A stretch of DNA of 64,000 bases from Rotaria sp. Silwood1 (GCA_905250075.1 CAJNOP010000040.1:186001-250000); one strand, 5' to 3'; counted from the first letter of the stretch, positions 24,863-39,100 are shown. Program-made: numbers and translations. Notes: generated from the sequence alone by a model not told the origin.

Positions 24863-26110
24863 TCAATGAATACAACAACTATTTTATCAGTTTCTTTTTT
24901 GTCTTGCTTGATTTTTTTTCATTTGAATTTAAAAACAGGAGAAAACAACTAACATATACCCTTCATTTCTATGCAATGATTGTTTTTTTTTTCTTTATTA
25001 TTTCACTATAGTAAAGATAATAACATTGATGATTAGAGTTCTAAATATTTCTTTTACCGAACATACTTATTGTCAAAAGCAAAAAAGCAAACAACACAAA
25101 AAAGATTGACATCCTAAGACTTATCAGTTACAAAATATGAATCATCGAATGATTTATGTTTCTTTTATTATCGCAGTAATGATACAAGATCAGATAAAAA
25201 ACAAGAAGAAAAATACGAAAGTTGCGCATGTCTATTGTGAATTGTTTTTATATTGGATAAACTATTTTTATTTTTATTTTTTTGTTTTAACATTAACTGA
25301 TAGCTCGATAATCACGCCATCTTTTACACATTGCCAATAACACGAATAAAGTAAGTCTTATATATATTTTATTAGATTCTTGTATAATAGTACAATATAT
25401 TGATGTACATTCTCTCAGAGTAATAAATATGATCGACTGTTGATGGCTGCTTGCTTATCAGTCTTTTTCTTGACAGCCATGTAGATGTATGTACATTAAG
25501 AATTAGTTTATTTATCAATGAATAGACTAGAAAAAATCGTTGTTTCCTTTTGTTGTGCAAACTCTCTAATTTTTATGAAATTTCATGATAGGAAAAATTT
25601 CGATTCTATATTGTTTTAAAAATAAGTAGAGGGAATTTAGTGAAAAAGAAAAGACTTATGGCTCGAGGATGTTCAATAGCATGATCAGAAGTATAGATGA
25701 GTAAATGGGGATAAACAGCATTATCGAGAGTTACTCGATATCTATGCACGTATACGCATTGTTCAATTAAGTGGTACGTGAATTTCTCTTCTTTTTTTTG
25801 TTGTCTCTGTCATTCTTTACCCTCTTCTTGTTCTTTTTCTTCTCGTGTATATATCCTTATTTTGTGAATCAAAAGAAGAAAAAAACAACACAGCCATATA
25901 GAAATGCTTATCGATAGAACAAGAACAGCTGATCATGGCCTGATGTCATGATCGTTCTATTCTGTCATATGAGGTTTCTTATTCGGATAAAAAATTTGCA
26001 CTATCATTATATAAATATCATGAATAATCTAATCATTTTCTAGTTTTATTATTGATATAGTATTTAAAAAAAAAAGTCGAATAATGATAATTTTTTAATA
26101 TAAATTACAA
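24863..26110. other. intergenic region; no gene recognised
   Basis: AT-rich DNA holding the Rpn13 3' UTR and the promoter side of the CDP-alcohol phosphotransferase gene. Nothing else was supported. Confidence 0.5.
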
Positions 26111-27502
26111 ATGGTTGTTGACATTCGTAAATTAAGTAATGGTTCAGGTCCAGCACGATCTGTTTATCAACATGGACATTTTTGTGTTCGTGTATTTCAT
26201 CGTCTTATATCTTATCCAGGCTATACATTATTTGTATTATTTATAATATATTTACAATTAATGGAACTTATACTTTATTTTAAAATACGTTCAAGAGGAT
26301 CATTAGATTTTACTTTATCAAATACAATATTAAATAAAACAACTAATCCAACAACATTAACTCATACAATACATATATTTGATCCATTACCAATAAAAAA
26401 AATTATGGTCGAACCAATTGTAAATATTTCAATTAAAAATGATAATTATTATCTTATTTAATATCTTTATATTTAGATTCATTATATTCGTTCACCATTA
26501 GCTGAAAATATAGAAACAAAATTACATTTTACATATTATTTTCCATTTATATCAGCAAATGCCATATCATTATTTCATTGTTTTTTATCATTAATAACAA
26601 TGAAATTTCTTTCAAGTGAATCATTATTTCGACGTCAAATAGGTGTTATTATATTTCAATTTCGTACATTTCTTGATTGTTTTGATGGTGTCATTTATCG
26701 TGCACATACCAATAATAAACGTTTTAAATCCTATTATGGAAATTTTGGTTATTATGTTGATGTTATTAGTGATGTATTAGGTGGTACATGTCTTATTATT
26801 GGTTGTTTATTTTATTTTTATAAACAACGACCATTCCGTACAAAATTATCACCAATAACACGTTCAAATCGACATTTAAGTTCATCCGCAAGTGATGGAG
26901 GAGGTGATGAAACTGATTTAATTATTTTGAATATTGATGATGAACAATCATATTCTCATATTCATTCATCATCAAAAAAACATGATACAAATTCTAATTT
27001 ACTTGAAACAAAACAAACTATATTTATAACATTAGCATTATTTTCAGTACGTTATGCATTATCTGCTATGTTTTGGGATAGAAATGTACATGCTTATGAA
27101 GATTTACTTGATTCAAAAGTATATTTGTCACAACAAAAAGTTTGAATTAGTATATTTTTTAAATTTATTTAATAAAATAGCTGTTTTTTCTTCTCTAGGC
27201 TTTACAATTAAGTATTTTACATTCACCATTAACTATCTTGATATTTTATTTATGGAGATATTTATGTGCACTTAGTATTCAAGATTATCTTTTATTTGCA
27301 ATTTTTATTGATCGAACGTGGGTATGTTCATTAAAGAAAAATATGTAGATTTTATAAATTTTTGTCGTTGGTTTTTTTTACTTCTTAGGAATTTATACAA
27401 AATACTAGTACGATATATTGGTGTACTCTATTATTAACAATATTATTAACAGAATTACATATTAATCAAATACGATCTCTATTTGGTATTTTTCCTACTT
27501 AG
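26111..27502 (+). CDS. CDP-alcohol phosphotransferase, ceramide phosphoethanolamine synthase-like
   Basis: Four exons, 26111..26419, 26477..27139, 27199..27321 and 27389..27502, all phase 0; 402 residues. The CDP-alcohol signature is complete: D170-x2-D173-G174-x2-Y177-R178, then G194-x3-D198-x3-D202. Most members have Ala-Arg eight residues before the Gly. Tyr-Arg with a longer gap (15 here) is, from memory, the variant described for insect ceramide phosphoethanolamine synthase, a Golgi enzyme that moves phosphoethanolamine from CDP-ethanolamine to ceramide. About six to seven hydrophobic spans are visible: one near residues 36-56, others in exon 2, and a cluster in exons 3 and 4. A Ser/Asp-rich loop lies near residues 235-290. 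Family membership is firm; the exact acceptor lipid is inference. Confidence 0.78.
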
Positions 27503-28288
27503 TAATTTATATTGTAAATAAAATAATGAACTCTTTTTTGTGCTGATATTGATCATTAGTTTAATAACTTCAGAATATTTTGTATTATAAATGTTGAATA
27601 AAAAACATCAAACACGAGATTAAAAAAGAAGTTTATCTCATGTATTAACTGTACAGCCTTGGAAAAAAGTAGCGACTCTCTATGAAATGCTAGTGTTCTT
27701 TATGATATTGAACTAATATGTTGGATACTTGCACTCAACAATAAACCCTGACCGTAAGCAATGGTTCGTCTTCTATTATTTCACATGTATTGGAGTTATG
27801 ATGTACACATTTTCTTTTCCTTGTGGTCGATCATGTTGGTACAAATATTTTCGTTCAACCCCTCATTCGAAAACCTAATCTGATAAATGTGTGTAGTCCA
27901 AATTACCTTATAAAACACTTTAAAATAATAGAGAGATATTGTCTTCTTATGAAGAAGGTCTATTGAAGAGTCAGTGCTGACTTTTACTACGATGGATTTT
28001 TTTTCATGATGATTTTGGTCAATTTATTTGAACGTTTTAGTATAAAATTCTGTTGCGATGGCGAGTCTGTTCTAAAAGTTAGATTTGTAAATTGTTTAGT
28101 GAAATAAAAAAAAGCATTGCTCAATAAAGAAAATATTATTCTATTCAAATTGCAATTGTTTTGTTTTATTGTATGGATTTATTTTTAGCCGAATTCTAAG
28201 TTTGCTGAGATAAAACTGGAATTTTGTTTGTGACTGATAAGTGTCTAATCAATATTAGAATTCTGACCTTGTCTGCAACAGATACATA
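27503..28288. other. intergenic region; no gene recognised
   Basis: 3' flank of the CDP-alcohol phosphotransferase gene up to the target duplication of the hAT-type MITE. AATAAA-like signals are seen near 27597. No gene was supported. Confidence 0.5.
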
Positions 28289-28296
28289 TTTAACAG

Positions 28297-28697
28297 CAGA
28301 GATGGGCAAGTCATTTTTTCAAGTCATTTCAAAAAATCTTCATACCTTTTCTCATTTGAAGAGCATGGCTCTAATTTCAATGTGGCTAAATTCAGAAATG
28401 TTCAGGCTATAAAATGATATATTATGGTTAAAGTTTTTCTCTATGATAAGAGCTGTAATACTTTGAAAACACCATGACTTAACTTGACCTGATTAAGCCA
28501 AGTCATTTTCATTAAGTCAAGGTGTTTTAGAGATATTACGGCGCTTCTCATAGAGAAAAGATTTGACCATAATATATCATTTTGTAGCCTGAACATTTCT
28601 GAATTTAGCCACATTGAAATTAGAGCCATGCTCTTCAAATGAGAAAAGGTATGAAGATTTTTTGAAATGACTTGAAAAAATGACTTGTCCATCTCTG
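28297..28697. mobile_element. hAT-type MITE, near-perfect palindrome with 8-bp target duplication
   Basis: The 401-bp element begins CAGAGATGGGCAAGTC and ends with the reverse complement of CAGAGATGGACAAGTC. The arms, about 28297-28475 and 28519-28697, are close copies in opposite orientation, so the same hypothetical peptide appears on both strands. TTTAACAG occurs immediately on each side (28289-28296 and 28698-28705), an exact 8-bp duplication. CAGRG-type ends plus 8 bp are the hallmarks of hAT transposons. It has no coding capacity, so it must have been moved in trans. The high arm identity suggests a recent insertion. Confidence 0.92.
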
Positions 28698-28705
28698 TTT
28701 AACAG

Positions 28706-29604
28706 TAATTTACTTGTAAGTTTGTATTGATTGTATATCACAACTTTAGATATTCTTATATTTATTGGTTGTCGTATTATATAGATATAGGTCTTAAATG
28801 TCGAGAGAAGATGACCATATTTAAGAGAATGTTAATGGACATTTCGAAACAAGTGTACTCTTTAATGTGCTCGATTTAGTCCTTAAAGTATATACCAAAG
28901 CTTTCGGTTTGATTTTTAGTTTATTATACTTCCTGCTAAATTCATTTTTAAATAACAGAAAGAATCTCTTGTTGCTCAATGTAAATTCTTTTGATTTGAT
29001 TATTATATATGGTTTTGATTAATTGTCTTGAAATAAATTAAAATTGAACGATAGTTATAAGTAACTAAATTTATTCATGACCTTAATCAAATATATTTCA
29101 TTTCTTTGGATTCCATTTAGTATAGTTTTAAAAATAGTATCTTGATTAAGCCTATAGATTTCAGTAACTTTTTCATAGTCAAAAGTATATCAGTCTATGC
29201 AAAGATTACGTTTTTTGTTTTAAATACCAATCAGAGTGCCTCGTTAGATCGGGCTAATAAACACATGACAAATTCGTTATCAAGCACAGCAACTTTAATA
29301 ATCCTTACTATGATTAGTTCAATGCGTGCAATGATCATATACATAAATACTATGATTCGATAATATAGATGAGTTGCTCAAATTATTCTGTGCAGGAAAG
29401 AACTTATCAGAATTGTTAATTTTATCGAATATAGGATTCTAATTTCAATTCATTAAAATGAATACCAATAAGACAATTAGCAAAAATTCTTCGTGTATTT
29501 TGAGTTATCTATGGTTCCAACTGAAAAGTCAATATTATTATTTTTATACATTAAATAAAATAAAACTTATACAAAAAAGTAAAAAAAAATACTCATATGT
29601 TATA
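28706..29604. other. intergenic region; no gene recognised
   Basis: AT-rich DNA downstream of the reverse-strand LRR gene. No feature was supported. Confidence 0.5.
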
Positions 29605-30569
29605 TTATTTTTGTGTTTTTTTTAAATATTGTTCAATAGCTTCCATGCCTTTTCGACAAACATCTAATGGTGGATTTTCTAACGGATTTCCTTCAAAATT
29701 TGATGATAGTTCACAATGATGATGCCAATCAAGATGCTTAAGTTGTGAAAAAGTTTTTGGTAATTCTTTCAATTTATTATCACCTAACCATAATGTTTCT
29801 AATTTTGATAATTGACATATTGTATCTGGTAAAATTTTAATACGATTTCCAAGTAATAATAATGTACGTAATTGTTTAAGATTATGAATACTTGATGGTA
29901 ATTGTCGTAAATAATTATATGATAAATCAAGAAATAATAATGATTTTGATAAATAACATAAACATAATGGCATTTCTTCAATTTTATTATTTGATAAATG
30001 AAATGATTGTAAACGTTGTAATTGACGTATTTGATCAGGTAATATTGTTATATGATTATTACTTGCTGTTAAAATTTCTAAATGATGTAATTCACCAATT
30101 TCATTTGGAAATGAAACTATATTATTATTATCTAAATGTAAACATTTAAGATTAGTTAATAAACAAAAATCAGCTGGAACACGTGACAATGTATAATTCA
30201 TTCCAGATTTTGATTCAGGTGTTACATCAAGTATATCCAAATCAGTTAATTCATATAATTCACTTGGTATTGCTAATGTATCAATACCTAGATAGAAAGA
30301 TTTACATTTAAATTAAATATATTGGATTTCTTTATGAAAATTTTACCTTTTAAATGTAACCTTTTTCGTCCATTTGGTAATTGTTCGACTAACATTCGTA
30401 GTCGACTTTGAGTTTTAACAATTCGAATTTGTTTATTATGTTCAATCGTAGAACCTAAAAACAAAAAAGTTTTATTTTGATTTATTAGATATGTTTTTTT
30501 AGTCTAACCTGTTCCATCAGCTGTATTCGTCTTAGAAATACTACGTTGTCGTTTTTGTGTTGTTGGCAT
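29605..30569 (-). CDS. Leucine-rich repeat protein
   Basis: Three exons, 30509..30569, 30347..30454 and 29605..30287, with 53-59 bp introns in phase 1; 283 residues. A basic N-terminus (MPTTQKRQRS) leads into seven or eight LRRs of the typical 23-residue class, about residues 60-245, with repeats of the form LxxLxxLxLxxNxIxxLP. Clear cores include LKCLHLDNNNI, LLFLDLSYNYL and LETLWLGDNKL. A short cap with NPLENPP precedes the C-terminus. There is no signal peptide or membrane span, so it is probably a cytosolic or nuclear scaffold of the Shoc2/LRRC type that binds partner proteins through its concave face. No further domain identifies its role. Confidence 0.87.
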
Positions 30570-31450
30570 TAGAAAATTTTTCGTATTAATGTTAAAAAAT
30601 ATAATGCCTTTCAAATGCTTCTTTTATACTATTGTCCTAGTGATTGTTGATTTTTGTGTAAGCGACATTTTTTTTTCTTGTCGTTTTCTTGCAAGTTGTA
30701 ATCATTTCTTTTAAAAAGAATAATATTTACACTGTGAATTACCATATTAGCTTGTACAAAATTATAGGTCTTCTGTCTTTATGGAAGAAAAACTTGAATT
30801 TTTTTCTTTTTTTTTTTATGTTTGCATCTCTCTGCTTCACTATCTTTTAACGGTAACAATACGATGCATCGTAATGTCATATGATAAGACAAATTTTTTT
30901 ATATGCCAATGTTTGTGTTGTGTGCTTATTCATCTTCCTTACGCTGGCTTTTTTTATTACTCAGCATACGAAAAAAGAAACGCAATTTTCATTCTTGGTG
31001 AGATAGAATTTTTTTTATGTATTTGTAGTCGAACGCATGTTTGTCATTATGTAAGTAAAAGATCAGTTCTCTCCTTGTTTTTTTGTTACGAACGAATCAT
31101 TCCATACTACCAAAGGATTATATATTTTGTGCGTGATAAAATAGATTAATGACCTATACAAAGGGTTTGAAGTAAGAATTTTTCAATGAAATTTTATGAA
31201 TTTCATTTATTATGTTATTTATATTATTACTTTTATTTTTTTTTGTATGTAGACATGTTTTCTTCCTTATTTGATAATTGATGCTTGAAGATTGAAGATA
31301 AAAATACTGTTTATCTAAAAAGTATCATTTCGATGTAACATACCAAGGACGTTTGCACTTAACTAACATTGTTAATAGATGATGATTTTTTTTTTTGATG
31401 TTATTTTAAGATTTATTTTATAACATAAATAAACATTTGCTCAAAAAAAA
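30570..31450. other. intergenic region between divergent genes
   Basis: Shared upstream DNA of the LRR gene (-) and the first start of the BCH gene (+). T-rich. An open stretch at 30781-31149 is dominated by Phe/Cys/Tyr codons from poly-T tracts and is not supported. Confidence 0.45.
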
Positions 31451-31809
31451 ATGGAAAGAGGTGAAGATGATGATATTCCAACACCAAGTACAAGTCGTTC
31501 AAATAGTATTAGTGAGGATGAAGAAAAACCATCTTTACCCTCTTCGTCACTTCCAGCTGAAGAAACAATTCAATCTGAATCTTCTCCTACAAGTAAATAG
31601 AGACAATTTAGTTTATTTTATTCATAAAAATTTATCTATTCCATCTAGAAGATGATACATCTAGTAATGTTGCTGACCAAATAAGGACAACAGTAGCAGC
31701 AAAACAAGCTACATTCGTATCAAGTTCTTCTTCATCAGAATCCGAGCCCGACTTTGTTGATGTGACTAAAAATGATTTCACTCAAGATGGTTCAGCATCA
31801 AATAATGCC
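31451..31809 (+). CDS. Alternative 5' coding exons, probably of the BCH-domain gene
   Basis: Two exons, 31451..31592 and 31649..31809, joined by a 56-bp intron, encode 101 acidic Ser-rich residues starting MERGEDDDIPTPSTS. The second exon ends at a strong GTAAGT donor in phase 0. The next phase-0 acceptors on this strand are those of the large BCH gene (35525, 37351 and 37476). The exon at 33118 has its own ATG and no convincing acceptor before it. The simplest reading is an alternative promoter and first exon pair for that gene. An independent short gene with an unseen terminal exon remains possible. Confidence 0.6.
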
Positions 31810-33117
31810 GTAAGTTTTGCTAACTGGCTGATGCGCTCAAATGATTGCTTTATGTAAGAATATGTAACAACTGCAGATAATGGCATGCAATTATTGTTCT
31901 TTAAATGGCTGCTTCTAATGCACATATATCTTTTTTCTTTTATTTTTTTTATTATGTGTTAACTATTATATGAAAAACTCTTTCATTCAGAATGAGAACA
32001 AAAACTTTGAAGTGTAACATGAAAATGAAATGATTTGTTAACAAAGGAAATTAAATTGATAAATCGTTGATATAAATTCGTCTATCATATTTCGCAACGA
32101 CGTCTGCAACCTTTCACGTCGAAAAAAAGAACACAAAGCATGAGAAATACACAAAAAAAAGAAAGAAAATGAATTGCTTCCTACACATAACTTAATTATT
32201 ACTCGTCCATCACTAGTCAATGTCGCATCCTTCTCTTCACCTATGACATTAGTTTTATGTAGGACGCGCATGCCTATCCATACAAATGCATATGTGTCGA
32301 ATGTCTACATAGTGTGAAATCATAATCAATTATTATCGCCATTCATGTTTATGAATAAAACGACAAAAAAAAATTCTGAAATCAGTTGAAAACTTCCTTT
32401 CTTTTTTCTATATAAATAAACGTGTTAATGTCGTTTGCATTGATGATGAAGGATAAATAAGTAACCGATTTATATTGAAGGATAAACTTGTTTCGATGAT
32501 GTCTGTACATTGATCGATTTCAGATGAAAAAAAACAATGTTTGTCCTTTGGACAACATTTACTTAGTTGATTAGATTAACCTACAGCAAGTGTATTGACA
32601 TCTCTTGTACTCAATAATATTTCTAGGAAAAAAGAATCTCTCAGTATTGTTACAAAAAAACTCTCGTTCTTTCCTTCTTCTGATCATATATGTGTCATAT
32701 ATTAATTTTGACAGTAGAAGAAAAAGAAATTCGGTCTCAATACGATAAACGAAGGACAACTTGAGTCACCAGAATAGTGTGTATATATATGTGGCGAAAA
32801 AAATGACAGTCAAGCAAAGAGGAATAAGAAAAAAAGTGTCTTTGACGCTTTTACTGGTGTATTTTTTATTGTTGTTGTTATTCCTTCTTTTTTCTTTTAG
32901 TTTGCTAGCTTATTTGCTTGCTTGCGTTTTTTTCTTCCGTATTTTAGACGTATCATCATCTTTTTTTTCGATAGATTCTCTTCGACTATAGTTAATTCTT
33001 TAGTACTTTTTTTTCTTATTCTTTATTCTTTTCCTTCGCGTTCTTTTCTTCTTCCTCACCGTCGATTGTCTTCCCTTTTTTTTCGCAACGAATGCAACAA
33101 ATGTTCAATTGATCAAA
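31810..33117. other. intron or second promoter region of the BCH gene
   Basis: No exon recognised. The last 250 bp before the ATG at 33118 are strongly pyrimidine-rich (long T runs with C) and probably include the 5' leader of the longer form. Confidence 0.4.
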
Positions 33118-36100
33118 ATGACATCTGACGTTGAAGATCTTTTGAGATTTTACGCTAATTTACCGTCAATATTTGAAATCGATCCACCAACTACTATTAA
33201 ATCATCATCCGATACTATAAATACAATTATTAATAATGAAAAAACTTATCAACCAATATTTGGTTCATTCTTATTTGTTAATTCTGAACCATTTACTAGG
33301 GCAGCATTTATCGATTCTATATCACCATCGATTGATATAAAACAAACAACACAAGAATCAAAAATAGATGAACATGATTCTAATTTAAAAGAAGAAAATA
33401 TTTCTAATAGTACTAATATTCAATCGACGTCACATCCATCATTAGCACCTATCGAAGACTTTAGTGATATCGATGATGAAGATGATAACTTTGATGGTAT
33501 TTCTATTCAACATAATTCGACTTTAATAAAGAAAAAATTTCATAATGATAATAATTTAACATCTAATTATTCTAAAAATAATAATTTACTTGATGGATTT
33601 GTTCATCATGTTAAAAATAATCATAATCAAAATGATGATAATAATAGTGATTCATTTTTAAATGGTTTTACACACGAAGAACACCACCAACAACAAAATT
33701 CAATAAAAATACCGTTTCTATTTAAAGATATTCCTGATATTGATGATTTAAACGAACATGAAGAAGAAGATGATGATGATAGATTACTATTTGATCATAT
33801 GGATATGTTCGATCAATCAGATTCAATATGTTCATCATCACCTGATTCTCTCTTATCATCATCACATCTGCATGACGATGATGATGACCAGGATGACGAA
33901 GAGATAAATAAGGATGACGATGATGTGACACTATGGAATGATGATTTTATTCTTGGAAAAACAAGTTCACAAAATGATCGACCCAATGCACCATTACCAC
34001 CTTCCATTGCTTTAAATTTAGATCAACATGATCAAGTAGATTTTATTGATTCATCACCCAGTAATTCAATATGTTCAAATGGTTCATCTCATTTAAGTAT
34101 TGGTTATAATGATCAAGCTCGAATTTTTATTAATGATGATGATTTTGTAACATCATCTGATGATGATAAGGATGATGAGGATAAATTTCATTTTGAAAAT
34201 AATATATTCAATTGTGATAATAATGATGAATTATCTCTACAAATTAATCTTGATTATCATCGTTCAAGATCATCTTCAAGTCAACAAAGTCCTAGTACAC
34301 ATTCATCATCACCTATTCCAGATCAATCATCTATAGTTGACATTGGTGATGATATACATGTAATAAAACCTATTCAATCAGTTCCTATTGCTATAGCCGA
34401 TGATGGTGATGATGATGATTTAGAAACGTTTACTTCTGATCAACCAGTATTATCTAGAGTATCATTAGAAAACCTACTTCGGTTAAAAAATGATATGAGA
34501 CAAAATGAAATCGTTCATGATATTATTAATATGAGACATATGTTTAATGAACATGATAATGATGATGAGTTCATTGCTGTTATGCATAATCCAAGTATAT
34601 TTGAACAAGTATTATATGATAATGATCATCAACAGGTAAATTCTTTTTTTTTTAAGGTTGTCTTATTCTCTCAAAAAGAAAAAGAAAAAGAAAATCAATT
34701 TTCATCAGAGACATCAAAATCTCGATAAATGTATGAGAAGATAATCCGAAGTTTGTTCTTTCATAAATGACGTACTTTTTTCTTATTGGTCACCTCGTTT
34801 TTTTGTCGACATTTTGCTTGAAAAATATCCTGTTTTTTGTTCAGCTTTCTGTTTAGACGTTTCTGATTGCGTACCCAAGAATTCTCAAAGGAAATTCCAT
34901 TGTAATCAATTACTTTTTCTTCTTTTTCAAAGAGCATGTCAGCCTATAATGTCTAGCTGAGACCTATATTTGAATTAAGCTTTTCTATTACAAGATGAAA
35001 AAAATATTTCTATAAATATTTGAACATTTTTTTTGAGAGTTTTTCGGGATATTGAACATTTATTAATCTGTGTCTTTACATAAAACGTAAGAAATAAGAA
35101 CAAAGGGCCACTGCAAATTAAATCTATAGAATTGAGGACCTACAAAGAACAAATAAGTTATTATTAACCCTTGATTGCTGAATATCTCCAGAAAATTTGA
35201 TATGATTTGAATGTACCTGGTCCAATAATCGATTTTTGAGAGTGTAGGAGGACAGGGAGAGTGCTTACTTATTACAGCATTGTCCTTCAACAAAAGTCAA
35301 GGATAAACAACCTCTTTATATTCTCATGTGGTTTTGATTCTTCTTTTTTCTGGCTAAATCAATTCTATTTCGTCAGTAGTTGATTTATCCTCTCGATAGG
35401 ATATACATATTATGTAATACCACATTGATAGATGCTGTCATCATTATCCATCAATCGGTTAGCACCAAAAAGGAAAAAAAAAGAGATCAATTTATCATTT
35501 TCTTATTTTTTTTGTTTTTGATAGCAATTGGATTTAGTCAAGCAAACAAATATTGTTCCTAGTGTATTTCATACATCACCACAGGCATTCAACGATAATA
35601 AAATTGAAAGCAAATCAATTGAGCATTACGAAAATATACAACAACAATCATCCCCATCATCATCATTATTATCAATATCGAACAGTGAAAAGAACAGTCG
35701 TTCTAACATAAAAACAACAAAGAATGTTTCTGTTACTACTGTCAATCACCTTCTCAGAGAAAAAGAAGAGAAAGAAAATGTTGATACTATTAATAGTACT
35801 AACCTAATAGAAAATATAGAAGAGAAAGTACAAGAAAATTCCTGTTCAAATATCAACATAAAAGATATTATGAACAATAAACACGAACAACAAAATCATT
35901 ATCAAATGATGAGTTCAGATGATGAATTTGATAATGATTTAGATTTATTAAATACTCTTGCTCAAATTCATGGTTTAGTTTATATACCTCGATTATCTTC
36001 TGAAGCAAATCAAAAGACAAATGAAAAAATTCAACAATATGAACAAGAAAACAGTAATATTATTCATAACTTAATATCGAATAATAATGATAATGAACGT

Positions 36101-39100
36101 CATAAGAAAAACAATGAAAGAAAAGATGAAACAATTCCATCAATATGTTTTTCTTTAACATCATTAACATCTTCTGGTTTATTGAATAATGATGAATCGC
36201 ATTGTAGTGATATTATTTTCGACTCTGATGCAACATCTTCGTTAATAACGTTAACAAATGAATCAAACAGTTCAATAACATCATCGAATCATTTAATAAT
36301 CGATAACTTACAACAAACAACAACAAAAAATAATACCGATTCTAATTCTGATGATTTACAAAATCAATTTATGTCTTATGAATCTTTACTTAATGACGAC
36401 ACCGATAACAATGATCTCATTGATTATCTATATTGGATTATAAGTCATTTAAATGATGATTTAAAATCTTCATCTACATTTCATTCAATAGAAAATCTTG
36501 AAAATATTATTCAAGACAATCATAGAGTAACAAACATTATTCAAAATGGTATATTGTCTAATAATGAATTTCAACAATCTGATATTATTATTCAAAGCGA
36601 AAAACAGCAAGAAAATCATGTAGTATCTTCTATCAATACTGATCTTAGACAAATAGTTGAAAAATTGACTTCAAATATTCTTCAATTAGAATTAGATGAC
36701 ATCCATGAATCTAAAAGAGTTGAAAATTTTGTTGATCAAATCTTATCACAAGCAATTTATGAAGTTAATAATGAAGATAACAATTTGACAGTTGATAATC
36801 GTGGTTTAGTTGTTGATTGGTATAACCAAACAAATGATCAATCACCCGATCCATTTGATCAAACATTTGACAGTATATGGATTAAACAATTTGAAGTACC
36901 TGATGATATTATAAACCAAAATAATATTGATATAATATCATTTTATTCGAATACATTTGATGAATCAAACTTATTTTCTCCAATATCAAATGAAGAAAAC
37001 CATTTAAAAGAGTCTCTGTCGTCATCATTACTAATAAATCCTTTTGATTCAATTATTACAACTAATAATCTGACAAAATATTCATTGATAGAATCGGTTA
37101 GAAACATGAATATTGATGATTGTTCGATTTTTCAAAATGATTTTATTTTAAATAAGGTAATTCATTTTCATAATTCATTTCTAATACTTTTTCTTTTTTT
37201 AAAAAATTCTTTTAAGTATAGGGGTAAAAAATAATTGAGCACAGTTTGCTATAAAGCTTTCAGCTAATATGCATTTTTTTTTCTCACTTGATTTCATTTA
37301 TCTTAGGCTGTGTCATACACTTGAGTAATTCTATTGAATTATATATTTAGAACGAATCATCAATAACGACTGATGAAAAAAACAATGAAGAATCAATTGA
37401 GTCAAAAAATATATCAGTACGTAGTTTTATTCTATTCAGTAAAATAAAACAATAGTTTGCTTTCTTTTTTTAAAGTCAACTGAGAATCAACATGTTATTG
37501 ACGCACCAACAACAACAGAAAGCAATGACAATGATAGTTTAAGTACCGGCAGTGACGATGACAATAATGATGATGATCAATCGAAAAAAGAAGCCAATAT
37601 GTTTGCCAACACATCACAGTTTGAAGCGTATGCTAGTGATCAACCACTTAATACCCTAGGTGTTAAATCAATAACAGGTGAAGTTGATAATGAATTTCAT
37701 GAAGCATCATCAGAAGCATTTCAACAACAATCTGACATAATGAAATCTACTGCTGGTGATGATGAACCATGGGAACTTGAAGATAATGGCGAAGAAAAAA
37801 TAAAACCAATGCCAGCAACTATATCACAAAGATACAATTCATATGATAATGTTCCTTTGGATTCTCCAACATTAAGAGTAGCACCAGCATTGCCACCAAC
37901 AATAAAAGAATCTGAAGATGAAGAAAATACTGGCGAAAGTGATGGAGAAGATTATGATAAATATTTTAGTAAACATAAATCAACTGAAGAAACTAGTGCA
38001 GCACCATTATCAAAAACAGTACGATTTGATGAAAATATAGAAAAGGTTGCTGTTTTAACACCAAAAGATAGTCTTAATGAATCTTTGGCATCAACTACAA
38101 CTAGTGATACAGATGAGATTGAAGATGAAGATGATATGACACCAAATTTTCAAACAATTAGTGATCGAATTACTGATTTTATGCATGTGAAAGACACAAA
38201 GGAGAAAGAAAATAATGATGATAAAAAAATTGATAATGAAACAAATGAAGCTACAACACATAATATTACTCATCAACAAGAAAATCATATATCATCCACA
38301 GAAAGTGAAGATTTGCCACCACCATTACCACCGCTACCACCATTAAATAAAAAATCAAGTACTTTCATTATTTAATAAAATTTAAGTTTATTTATTTATT
38401 TATTTATTTATATATTATAGCCTCTTCAACTGATAGCATTCCATCAAAAATAGCGGCATCATCATCATCATCACCAAAACCTAATATAGATTTAAAACGT
38501 ACAATAAATTTACGTTCTGAACCAGAAATTACCCCAACTATTCAAACAACAACTGATGCAAAATTATTATTAAATGATACAGATCGACCACTAGCTCGAT
38601 CATTTGATTCAGGTATAGTAATAAATATGATTTGTATTTATAATATAGTTGAGAACATAAGTTTAGATGAGCTGTATTTTTAAATTGCCTTCTAGATAGT
38701 AATAGCTAACAATGACAAAAAAAAAAGATTTGTGTAGCTGAAAAGACTCTCTAGCAGGATTGGTAAGCTCCAAAATTTCAAAAGAGCTGATTAAATGAGA
38801 GTCTTCGAAAAATCAAAATTCCTCCTCCAAAACTAGATTTCTGGCATCCATTCAAAGCTTTTGGGAAAAAAATTTCTAATTAATAGAGGACCGAAAAGCG
38901 CAGAACATGGCCAAAATGTTGAAATTTTCAATAAAAGGAAAAGAAAAATGCTTGTTGAACTTTCTGGAAATTGGATGTAGTTCGATGAAGGAAGATCATG
39001 GAGGAATCGAAGACATTTCATTTTTCTAAGAATTATTTGCTCTGTTAAACAAAATATTTTCCTAAAAGCTTCGAATGAATATCAGAGATCTGGTTTAGTA

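Noticed and set aside
28224-28692. The same peptide encoded on both strands
   Set aside because: This is the palindrome of the hAT-type MITE, not a gene.
30781-31149. 122-codon Phe/Cys-rich frame
   Set aside because: Lies in the T-rich divergent promoter region and lacks any family character.
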